DNA from: Saprospiraceae bacterium
GTDB lineage: Bacteria > Bacteroidota > Bacteroidia > Chitinophagales > Saprospiraceae
Direction: 5' to 3'
Assembly (NCBI GenBank): GCA_020628755.1
Contig: JAHDEQ010000145.1
Coordinates: 4,417-11,156 of the forward strand
Length of the DNA: 6,740 bases
A program made the position numbers and the translations under genes. A model generated the notes under the pieces. The model did no database searches. It worked only from the letters and a program-made list of their open reading frames with translations, and had not been told where the DNA came from. Positions 1 to 5,171 of this stretch are shown piece by piece; within the stretch, counting starts at the first letter, position 1, and each line of letters opens with the position of its first letter.

Positions 1-69
1 CTTGACACCGTTTTTCTAAAACCCAAATTGGGTGATAGTGCAGGTGTCTTTGGGGCGGCACTACTATAA
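1..69 (+). CDS. C-terminal end of a probable ROK-family protein (sugar kinase or repressor), 5'-truncated
   Basis: An open frame enters from the left edge and stops at TAA 67-69. It encodes 22 residues that end LGDSAGVFGAALL. ROK-family glucokinases and transcriptional repressors typically end in a segment like LGxDAGxxGAAxLA, so this is most likely the tail of such a gene. ROK kinases phosphorylate sugars such as glucose or N-acetylmannosamine with ATP in the cytoplasm. The catalytic and zinc-binding motifs lie outside the window, so kinase and repressor cannot be told apart. The strong hairpin at 79-113 directly after the stop supports this being a true gene end. The family call rests on a short match from memory. 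Confidence 0.6.
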   Translation, partial: LDTVFLKPKLGDSAGVFGAALL

Positions 70-78
70 TGCTATAAC

Positions 79-113
79 AAAAACAGGTTGTCTTTTCAGA
101 CAACCTGTTTTTT
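79..113. terminator. Bidirectional intrinsic terminator between convergent genes
   Basis: A perfect 15-base-pair stem (79-93 with 98-112) closes on a 4-base loop, TTTC. The core is AACAGGTTGTCT / AGACAACCTGTT. T-rich sequence follows on both strands: TTTTTT at 108-113 on plus, and TTTTTGTTATAG on minus. It lies between the stop of the truncated plus-strand gene (69) and the stop of the minus-strand CBS gene (118), so it probably serves both. Confidence 0.9.
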
Positions 114-117
114 AAAA

Positions 118-594
118 CTATTGGTTCGACCTCGAACCCGTCAAAACATCTTTATAAAGAATAGGAGTATCATACTCTCGCTGCATCGTCAATCGAATCA
201 CATCAAATGCCGTTACAACACCTTTCAATTCATTATCAAGATTTACAACAGGAATTGTCTTAAAACGACGATCCAAAAACAACTCCGCAGCAGTACCAAC
301 CTTGTCTTTTGGGGCTATTTTCAATACATCAGTACTCATAACATCCTGCACTTTCTTATCATTTGCATCCGTATTTTCAGAATTCCGCCATAAGTCGTAA
401 GAAGTTATTATTCCTACCAATTTTTTTTCAGCATCAACAACAGGCAATTGTTGTAGTCGCTTTTTCATCATAAGGTCTGTTACAGATTGAATCGTATCCG
501 AAGGGTTTACAGTAGTCGGATTTTTGGTCATAATATCACGTACATGTTCGTTTAACATAGGCGATAAGTTTTGAGCCTCCACATTGGGGTTCAT
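118..594 (-). CDS. Tandem CBS-domain protein
   Basis: A small cytoplasmic protein of about 158 residues consisting almost only of two CBS domains, at roughly residues 17-70 (VRDIMTKNPTTV to LVGIITSYDL) and 82-135 (VQDVMSTDVLKIAP to LKGVVTAFDVI). Each has the usual DVM/DIM opening, the LPVVD or IPVVN strand and the GIIT/GVVT strand. CBS pairs fold into a Bateman module that usually binds adenine nucleotides (AMP, ATP, SAM) and senses energy state. No catalytic or membrane domain is fused, so the partner is unknown. The longest frame begins at a TTG (607-609). I prefer the in-frame ATG at 592-594; the ATG at 556-558, just before the first domain, is also possible. The short tail after the second domain (YDTPILYKDVLTGS) is not a domain I recognise. 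It converges on the gene at the left edge. Confidence 0.85.
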   Translation of the reverse strand: MNPNVEAQNLSPMLNEHVRDIMTKNPTTVNPSDTIQSVTDLMMKKRLQQLPVVDAEKKLVGIITSYDLWRNSENTDANDKKVQDVMSTDVLKIAPKDKVGTAAELFLDRRFKTIPVVNLDNELKGVVTAFDVIRLTMQREYDTPILYKDVLTGSRSNQ

Positions 595-617
595 AGCATG
601 AGGAAGCAAGGTTTAAA

Positions 618-666
618 ATAGAAACGGAATCGTATTATAAAACCAAAAAACAAAGGATAGAAACGG
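618..666. repeat. Direct repeat ATAGAAACGG upstream of the CBS gene
   Basis: The 10-mer ATAGAAACGG occurs at 618-627 and again at 657-666, with starts 39 bases apart, in the AT-rich region upstream of the minus-strand CBS gene. On the coding strand it reads CCGTTTCTAT. A paired regulator site is possible, but no repressor is known. TATCCTTTG (minus, 651-659) lies between the copies and resembles the Bacteroidota -7 box TAnnTTTG with one extra spacer base; I see no matching -33 TTG. Confidence 0.35.
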
Positions 667-748
667 TCTTTATTCTTTGATATTGTTAAATATAAAGTAA
701 TTATTTTTAAAAAACAATAAAATTTAGAATAAAAACTAAATAGGTAAG

Positions 749-764
749 ATTATTTTAAAATAAT
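749..764. repeat. AT-only palindrome downstream of the START-domain gene
   Basis: ATTATTTTAAAATAAT is a perfect 16-base palindrome about 50 bases past the stop of the minus-strand START-domain gene. It contains no G or C and has no spacer loop, so as a terminator it would be weak. It may be a chance product of the AT-rich intergenic DNA. Confidence 0.3.
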
Positions 765-812
765 ATTTTAGACCTTTTCTTTATTTGATTCAGGAATTGC
801 ACAAGCAAACGC

Positions 813-1484
813 CTAATGTCCATTCAGCCAATCTATTGGCTGAACCACGCCTTTCTTTTGACCTACCAACTCTCGTAGTTTCAGCATAGATTTAGTGGGT
901 CCTTTATCAATCACCAAATTGACCATCCAATCAGGAATACTTCCTCCAGGATTAGGAGCAGTGTAATAGTCCAAAAAAATATCTCTATCGTTTTTGATAT
1001 AAAAATGCCACCGAGTCGCAGCCGAAGGCACGCGTACAAAATCGTCTTTCACAGGAAAATCTAGTACCGCATCAGATTGTACCAAGAGCATTTTTTTCAC
1101 AGTATCGTACTGCATGATAGAGTGGCTATAAATATCTCGATTGCTCAAGGGCCAAGGAAAATCTAATTGAAAATAATCAATTTTTTCTTTCTTACCCATC
1201 GTTTCAATATTTTCTGCATACATGCACTTATAAAGCCAATCTTTATAAGTCGTTCCATCATTGATAATGGCCAATATTTCGGATAAAGAAGTATCATGAA
1301 ACCACATTTCTATTTTCAATTCTTTTAAATTAGAATCCTCTATCTCTTTGGTGTAAACTTTAATGCCTTCTACTTCATTGTGCAATTGCCAATTACTGTT
1401 TGTGGCTAACGACACAAACAAAGTCATAGAGTAAAACCCAAACAAAAATAAGGGAGCATACAAAAAAGAGTATGTAGTTTTCAT
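813..1484 (-). CDS. Exported START-domain (lipid-transfer-like) protein
   Basis: A 223-residue protein with a hydrophobic N-terminal segment (about residues 7-27, after MKTT), read as a signal peptide or membrane anchor. The rest matches a START domain (about 30-210): WQLHNEVEGIKVYTKE at the start, DFPWPLSNRDIY at 108-119, TRWHFYI at 157-163, and PNPGGSIPDWMVN near the end (177-189). START domains form a helix-grip cavity that binds lipids, sterols or other hydrophobic ligands. Secreted bacterial members are common but mostly uncharacterised, so the ligand here is unknown. There is no lipobox cysteine, so it is likely periplasmic or anchored by an uncleaved helix. The start is ATG 1482-1484; no upstream start fits the signal peptide better. 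It is transcribed away from the small gene at 1692 across a 207-base gap. The fold call is firm and the role is not. Confidence 0.85.
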   Translation of the reverse strand: MKTTYSFLYAPLFLFGFYSMTLFVSLATNSNWQLHNEVEGIKVYTKEIEDSNLKELKIEMWFHDTSLSEILAIINDGTTYKDWLYKCMYAENIETMGKKEKIDYFQLDFPWPLSNRDIYSHSIMQYDTVKKMLLVQSDAVLDFPVKDDFVRVPSAATRWHFYIKNDRDIFLDYYTAPNPGGSIPDWMVNLVIDKGPTKSMLKLRELVGQKKGVVQPIDWLNGH

Positions 1485-1644
1485 GCTGAAAAAACGTATA
1501 GTTTATTCATTAAGTTGTGCAGCCTCACTAAGATTTTCGATATTTTTTTTCAAAACTTAATATGGAAAATTTTAACAATTGCGCTACAATATTTTCTAAT
1601 GAGGAATAGTTTTATAGGTGAAATTTAAACACACATTTAATTTT

Positions 1645-1665
1645 TTCTGAAATGTTATTTCAGAA
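1645..1665. promoter_or_regulatory. Inverted repeat upstream of the 78-residue gene
   Basis: TTCTGAAAT (1645-1653) and ATTTCAGAA (1657-1665) form a perfect 9-base-pair inverted repeat with a 3-base spacer. It ends 26 bases before the ATG at 1692 and is followed by a tandem CTTAAAT CTTAAAT (1671-1684). It lies in the gap between two divergent genes, so it could be an operator for either, or a hairpin in the 5' leader of the small gene. The symmetry is certain and the function is inferred. Confidence 0.4.
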
Positions 1666-1691
1666 TCATTCTTAAATCTTAAATCTACTGC

Positions 1692-1928
1692 ATGAAGCAA
1701 AAATTTACACTTAATCATTTATTACAATTTATTTACAAAGAGACTTCCGCAACGGAGTCATTGGCTATCAAAGAAGCCCTCAACGAAGATTGGAACTTGT
1801 ACGAGCAGTATGTAGAAATGCACGATGCTTACAAACAATTGCCAAAGGCTAGTTTTAGCCCTTCAAATGCTTCTATTCAAAACATTTTAAACTACAGCCA
1901 ACAAACTGCGGTTACGACACAACACTAA
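1692..1928 (+). CDS. Small conserved-looking helical protein, unknown function
   Basis: A 78-residue soluble protein with no signal peptide or membrane segment. Residues 7-45 look helical and acidic (LLQFIYKETSATESLAIKEA then DWNLYEQYVEMH), followed by a PSNASIQNILNYSQ segment (58-71) and a polar tail. The pattern of ETS..E....I.EAL..D..L...Y recalls the N-terminal part of small Bacteroidota anti-sigma-like proteins. However, it lacks the HxxxCxxC zinc motif and any transmembrane helix, so I do not assign that role. It starts at ATG 1692 with no clear Shine-Dalgarno sequence, which is usual in this phylum. It has its own terminator at 1981-2019 and is divergent from the START-domain gene. Codon use resembles the neighbours, and the protein-like composition and good terminator argue that it is real. 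Confidence 0.72.
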   Translation: MKQKFTLNHLLQFIYKETSATESLAIKEALNEDWNLYEQYVEMHDAYKQLPKASFSPSNASIQNILNYSQQTAVTTQH

Positions 1929-1980
1929 TTTTGTTTATCTTTTGATAACAAGCAAATAGTGAAATCAACCTAAAGTTTAA

Positions 1981-2019
1981 AAGCCCTTGTCAGCGATGCT
2001 GGCAAGGGCTTCGTTTTTT
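1981..2019 (+). terminator. Intrinsic terminator after the 78-residue gene, overlapping the tadA end
   Basis: A 14-base-pair stem (1981-1994 with 1998-2011, one T·G wobble) has a 3-base loop and the core AAGCCCTTG / CAAGGGCTT. It is followed by CG and TTTTTT (2014-2019), so it works best on the plus strand. The T run overlaps the tadA stop codon (2018-2020). On the minus strand the hairpin begins 7 bases after that stop but is followed only by TTAAACTTT, so termination of tadA here is plausible but weaker. Confidence 0.88.
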
Positions 2020-2461
2020 ATCGTTTAGTCTTAAAAAACTCCTTCATCAAAACCCGACATTCCTCTTCTCTTATTCCATACTCCACTTTTGTTTTAGGAT
2101 GCAAAACCGTTTTTCCAAAACGCATAAAGCCTCGTTTTTCATCGGCAGCACCATAGACCAAACGGTCGAGCTGCGCCCAAGCCAACGCTCCGCCACACAT
2201 TACACAGGGTTCTAAAGTTACAAACAAGCTACATTCGTTCAAGTATTTACTCCCCAAATAAGAGGCTGCTGCTGTGAGGGCAATTATTTCGGCATGAGCT
2301 GTTACATCCGTCAACAATTCCGTTTGGTTATGCGCACGCGCAATAACCCGTTCGCCACAAACCACCACAGCCCCTACTGGTACTTCTCCTTGTTCAGCCG
2401 CTTTCTGAGCCTCTATCAAGGCTTGTTTCATAAAATAATTATCATCAAAAACTTTTAGCAT
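2018..2461 (-). CDS. tadA: tRNA-specific adenosine deaminase TadA
   Basis: A 147-residue cytidine-deaminase-fold enzyme. TadA converts adenosine 34 to inosine in the anticodon of tRNA-Arg(ACG), which lets one tRNA read several arginine codons; it acts as a cytoplasmic homodimer. The zinc and catalytic motif HAE is at residues 56-58 (His zinc ligand, Glu proton shuttle), and PCVMC at 85-89 gives the two Cys ligands. EVPVGAVVV (26-34) and AHNQTE (43-48) are typical of TadA. The region after the zinc motif, GAADEKRGFMRFG then LHPKT, is the form I associate with Bacteroidota TadA. Length and start (ATG 2459-2461) are normal for the family. It is divergent from guaB across 232 bases. Guanine or cytosine deaminases share the fold, but the pattern as a whole favours TadA. 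Confidence 0.93.
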   Translation of the reverse strand: MLKVFDDNYFMKQALIEAQKAAEQGEVPVGAVVVCGERVIARAHNQTELLTDVTAHAEIIALTAAASYLGSKYLNECSLFVTLEPCVMCGGALAWAQLDRLVYGAADEKRGFMRFGKTVLHPKTKVEYGIREEECRVLMKEFFKTKR

Positions 2462-2655
2462 CGTCTATTTGAATATCGTATAAATTAAAATAACTGAAAC
2501 ATCGCCTTTAGTCGCTTAATGTCAAAAAAGGCAGCTAAAGCAGCCTATACCTTTTACATTCTGAACTTAACAATTAGTAATTGGCTCGAAATAAATTTAC
2601 ACCTTGCTTGCTTCCTTGAATTAGATTTTTTGACAAAAATAAAAAGTCCTTTTAA

Positions 2656-2690
2656 TTTTTGAAGGTTTACAAAAAACTATTTTACCTTTG
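2656..2690 (+). promoter_or_regulatory. Bacteroidota-type promoter for guaB
   Basis: TTTTTG (2656-2661) and TACCTTTG (2683-2690) are separated by 21 bases. They match the Bacteroidota primary sigma factor consensus of a TTTG -33 box and a TAnnTTTG -7 box. The second box is an exact match and ends 3 bases before the guaB ATG at 2694, so transcription should begin at or very near the start codon. This is the clearest promoter in the window. Confidence 0.7.
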
Positions 2691-2693
2691 CGC

Positions 2694-4196
2694 ATGGAAA
2701 TAAAGACAGCATCAAAAAGAAATCACACAAACGTCACACCTAAATTTTTGGGCGAAGCCCTTACCTTCGACGACGTTTTACTTGTTCCTGCTTTTTCGCA
2801 AGTTCTTCCTCGACAAGTTAATATCTCAACGCAATTGACTCGCAATATTCGGCTCAATGTACCTATTGTCTCAGCAGCAATGGACACCGTTACCGAAAAT
2901 CGTTTGGCGATTGCTATTGCACGTGAAGGTGGTATTGGTATCATTCACAAAAATATGTCTATTGAGGCACAAGCCGAGCAAGTTCGTAGTGTCAAACGCT
3001 CCGAAAGTGGGATGATAATTGACCCTGTCACCCTCAACGAAGATGCCAAAGTCGGCGATGCTCAAGCCCTCATGCGGCGTTATAAAATTGGTGGTATTCC
3101 TATCGTCAATGCCACCAAACATTTGATTGGGATTTTGACCAATCGTGACCTGCGATTTGAGTCCAACTTCAATCGTCCGATTAAGGAATTGATGACCACA
3201 AAAAATTTGGTAACTGCTCCTGTAGGCACTACCCTATCGCAAGCCAAAGAAATTTTGCAAGGCCACAAAATCGAAAAACTCCCTGTAGTTGACGAGAATA
3301 ATCGCCTTGCTGGACTCATCACCTACAAGGATATTATGAAGGTGCAAGATTACCCCAACTCTTGCAAAGATTCCTTTGGGCGTTTGGTGGTTGGTGCAGC
3401 AGTAGGCGTGACAGCCGACATACTGGATCGTGTACAAGCATTGGTCAATGTTGATGTAGATGTGATTTGTATTGATACGGCTCATGGTCACTCAATGGGC
3501 GTTTTGGAAGCTGTAAAAGAAGTCAAAAAACAATTTCCTAGCTTACAAGTAATAGGTGGAAATGTAGCAACGGGTGCTGGCGCAAAAGCTCTTGTAGATG
3601 CTGGTGTGGACGGCGTAAAAGTGGGCGTTGGCCCGGGTAGTATCTGTACTACCCGTATTGTCGCTGGTGTTGGCGTTCCACAATTAACAGCTATTCATAA
3701 TGCAGCCCAAGCTATTGAAGGTTCAGGCGTACCTGTAGTTGGCGATGGCGGTGTTCGTTATACGGGCGATATTGCCAAAGCTCTAGTCGCTGGTGCTAGT
3801 ACGATAATGGCGGGTTCATTATTTGCTGGTGTAGAAGAAGCTCCAGGCGAAACGATTATTTTTGAAGGTCGAAAATTTAAAATTTATCGTGGGATGGGTT
3901 CTCTAGGAGCGATGCAGTTGGGTTCTAAAGACCGCTATTTTCAGGATGTAGAAGATGATATTAAAAAACTTGTCCCTGAAGGCATCGAAGGGCGTGTCCC
4001 TTATAAAGGGACACTCGCCGAAGTCATGGTACAATATATTGGTGGACTCCGTGCTGGGATGGGTTATTGTGGCGCAAATACCATCGAAGAATTACAAAAA
4101 GCACAGTTTGTAAAAATCACGGGCGCAGGTGTGATTGAAAGTCATCCACACGATGTCATTATCACCAAAGAATCACCGAATTATAGTAGAAAATAA
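2694..4196 (+). CDS. guaB: Inosine-5'-monophosphate dehydrogenase
   Basis: A 500-residue full-length IMP dehydrogenase. It oxidises IMP to XMP with NAD+, the committed and rate-limiting step of GMP synthesis, as a cytoplasmic tetramer. Visible in order are EALTFDDVLLVPA (21-33), the first barrel half with VSAAMDTVTE (59-68), two CBS domains (about 106-158 and 166-218) that in this family bind purine nucleotides and tune activity, the catalytic loop GPGSICTTR with Cys318, the IMP phosphate-binding GDGGVRYTGD (350-359), YRGMGSLGAM (398-407), and the mobile flap EGIEGRVPYKG (429-439). All key residues are present. The frame extends upstream to a TTG at 2688, but that codon lies inside the TAnnTTTG promoter box, so ATG 2694 is the start. 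No guaA follows and no purine riboswitch is visible. Confidence 0.97.
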   Translation: MEIKTASKRNHTNVTPKFLGEALTFDDVLLVPAFSQVLPRQVNISTQLTRNIRLNVPIVSAAMDTVTENRLAIAIAREGGIGIIHKNMSIEAQAEQVRSVKRSESGMIIDPVTLNEDAKVGDAQALMRRYKIGGIPIVNATKHLIGILTNRDLRFESNFNRPIKELMTTKNLVTAPVGTTLSQAKEILQGHKIEKLPVVDENNRLAGLITYKDIMKVQDYPNSCKDSFGRLVVGAAVGVTADILDRVQALVNVDVDVICIDTAHGHSMGVLEAVKEVKKQFPSLQVIGGNVATGAGAKALVDAGVDGVKVGVGPGSICTTRIVAGVGVPQLTAIHNAAQAIEGSGVPVVGDGGVRYTGDIAKALVAGASTIMAGSLFAGVEEAPGETIIFEGRKFKIYRGMGSLGAMQLGSKDRYFQDVEDDIKKLVPEGIEGRVPYKGTLAEVMVQYIGGLRAGMGYCGANTIEELQKAQFVKITGAGVIESHPHDVIITKESPNYSRK

Positions 4197-4298
4197 ATTT
4201 TTAACGAGTAATTTTTTAATGCTTAACGAGTAACGATTTCTACTCCAATCATTAAAGTGTCAAGAACAATTTTGAACTTGGTCTTCTATAAAAAGAAC

Positions 4299-4427
4299 AG
4301 TTTTACTAAACTGCTCTGAGCCAGCAATCAGCCCGCAAGTTTAAGAAAACATCAATATACTTAACTAAACTGCTTTCCTAAACTTGAGGGAGGGAGGCTC
4401 TTTTGATAGGCTTAGTTTAGTAAAGCT
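4299..4427. repeat. Large nested inverted repeat downstream of guaB
   Basis: The outer arms AGTTTTACTAAACT (4299-4312) and AGTTTAGTAAAGCT (4414-4427) pair over 14 positions with one G·U wobble. Nested inside are GAGCC / GGCTC (4318-4322 with 4396-4400) and CAAGTTTA / TAAACTTG (4336-4343 with 4379-4386). A second copy of ACTAAACTGCT (4305-4315 and 4364-4374) could compete for the same right arm. With no ordinary terminator after guaB, the structure could end that transcript, but it lacks a T run. It could equally be a decayed small mobile element. Confidence 0.6.
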
Positions 4428-4428
4428 A
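4372..4428. repeat. Intergenic stem-loop repeat, copy A (upstream of the first FKBP gene)
   Basis: This 57-base element is related to the one at 5077-5129. The left arm (4372-4390) matches the other copy at 16 of 19 positions; the right arm (4408-4428) matches at 20 of 21, including an exact AGTTTAGTAAAGCTA. The arms GCTTTCCTAAACT and AGTTTAGTAAAGC can pair at 12 of 13 positions around a purine-rich loop holding GAGGGAGGGAGG. It ends 69 bases before the FKBP start codon. Confidence 0.7.
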
Positions 4429-4497
4429 ATAGACTTTAAACCAGTAACGATTATTACTTCATTTCATTAAATATTACTCGTTACGTCATTACTCATT

Positions 4498-5052
4498 ATG
4501 CCTTATCTGTTCTATTTTTTCTTACTTATCTTATGCGTCGCTTGCGGAGACACGGCACCTCCACAACAAGCTGCCAACACTGTAGTCATACCTCCTAAAA
4601 ACGAAGACGATTTGTTGCTCCGACTTTCGTCAGAACTAATAAACAATCCACAAACCCAAGCCCAAAAAGAACGAAATCAATTGCTAGAATATGCAATTGA
4701 TAAACTCCTAGATGTGCAAGCAGCTCCACAAGGTTTTTTCTATCAAATCACTCAAAATGGAGAAGGTGCGCCTGCCAAATGGGGCGATTATGTCACAGCA
4801 CATTACAAAGGTTATTTTTTAGATGGAAAAGTGTTTGACTCCTCTTATCAGCGCAAAAAGCCGATGTCTTTTTACATCGGCAATATGATTGATGGTTGGA
4901 ACGAAGGACTTGCACTAATGAATAAGGGTAGCAAAGCTATTTTCTTGATTCCTTCGCATTTGGCTTATGGCGAAAAGGGTATTTCCAAACGAGTGCCTCC
5001 CAATACACCACTTATTTTTGAAGTAGAGTTGCTAAAAATCGAAAATAAATAG
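4498..5052 (+). CDS. FKBP-type peptidyl-prolyl cis-trans isomerase, lipoprotein
   Basis: A 184-residue protein with a lipoprotein-like signal (hydrophobic residues 3-15, then C16 in CVACGD; the -3 position is Cys rather than Leu, so the lipobox is imperfect). A helical, charged linker (about 36-75) precedes one FKBP domain (about 80-182). FKBPs catalyse cis-trans isomerisation of Xaa-Pro bonds and assist folding, here presumably in the periplasm or at a membrane surface. Active-site positions are recognisable: Y103 (AHYKG), F113-D114 (VFDSS), F125, I131, W134 (MIDGW), Y157 (LAYG) and F174. The linker NPQTQAQKERNQLLEY resembles NPTTQPDKDKNAILQY in the next gene, so the two are paralogs. The start codon lies within the TTAC-rich repeat. 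The family also contains GldI-like gliding lipoproteins, but nothing here selects that role. Confidence 0.92.
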   Translation: MPYLFYFFLLILCVACGDTAPPQQAANTVVIPPKNEDDLLLRLSSELINNPQTQAQKERNQLLEYAIDKLLDVQAAPQGFFYQITQNGEGAPAKWGDYVTAHYKGYFLDGKVFDSSYQRKKPMSFYIGNMIDGWNEGLALMNKGSKAIFLIPSHLAYGEKGISKRVPPNTPLIFEVELLKIENK

Positions 5053-5076
5053 CCCGACATAACAATTTGAATAAGG

Positions 5077-5129
5077 GCTTTACTAAATTTGTGGGCAGAT
5101 ATGGAGTGAGGCTAAGTTTAGTAAAGCTA
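5077..5129. repeat. Intergenic stem-loop repeat, copy B (between the two FKBP genes)
   Basis: This is the second copy of the element at 4372-4428. GCTTTACTAAATTT (5077-5090) pairs with AAGTTTAGTAAAGC (5114-5127) over 14 positions with one G·U wobble, closing on a 23-base purine-rich loop. It begins 24 bases after the stop of the first FKBP gene and ends 42 bases before the second. An overlapping alternative hairpin, AGCCC (5051-5055) with GGGCT (5075-5079), would use part of the left arm. Neither hairpin has a good T run, so read-through into the next gene seems likely. Confidence 0.72.
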
Positions 5130-5171
5130 GATTATCCATTTCCTAATATTTTAAACACTTAAAAATAGACA

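Larger units (their letters stand above)
4201..4485. repeat. TAACGAGTAA-type repeats flanking the guaB-FKBP intergenic region
   Basis: This covers the non-coding stretch between guaB (ends 4196) and the first FKBP gene (starts 4498). TTAACGAGTAA occurs at 4201-4211 and 4223-4233, and the inverse ATTACTCGTTA at 4473-4483. AGTAACGATT is directly repeated at 4229-4238 and 4443-4452, and the bases after each copy are also similar (ending CATTAAA). Close to the FKBP start, TTAC/TTAT recurs every 7 to 8 bases (4474-4499). The stretch also contains the inverted-repeat structure at 4299-4427. I see no gene, tRNA or clear promoter in it. Confidence 0.6.

Noticed and set aside
88..393. Plus-strand open frame of 101 codons opposite the CBS gene
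   Set aside because: Its codons are the reverse of a clear two-CBS protein and its start lies inside the terminator hairpin. The product has no recognisable motif.
595..609. TTG start for the CBS protein five codons upstream of the ATG
   Set aside because: It adds only a few residues outside the domain, and an ordinary in-frame ATG follows at once. It cannot be excluded.
1926..1933. TAATTTTG, a match to the Bacteroidota -7 box
   Set aside because: It overlaps the stop codon of the small gene, and only a terminator and a convergent gene follow, so it is likely chance.
2462..2682. Purine riboswitch or other structured leader before guaB
   Set aside because: I see no conserved purine-riboswitch junction. 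The only symmetry is a mismatched AGGCAGC / GCAGCCT hairpin near 2530, and the promoter at 2656-2690 lies downstream of it, so it would not be in the guaB mRNA.
2688..2693. TTG start for guaB two codons upstream of the ATG
   Set aside because: The TTG is the end of the TACCTTTG promoter box, so it is unlikely to be in the mRNA as an initiation codon.
2723..3491. Four minus-strand frames opposite guaB (2723-2944, 2871-3122, 3080-3322, 3234-3491)
   Set aside because: They are shadows of the guaB coding sequence, overlap each other, and give protein sequences with no family resemblance.
4197..4497. CRISPR array or tRNA gene in the repeat-rich intergenic region
   Set aside because: The repeats are short, irregular and partly inverted with no uniform spacers, and no cloverleaf or TψC-like motif is visible.
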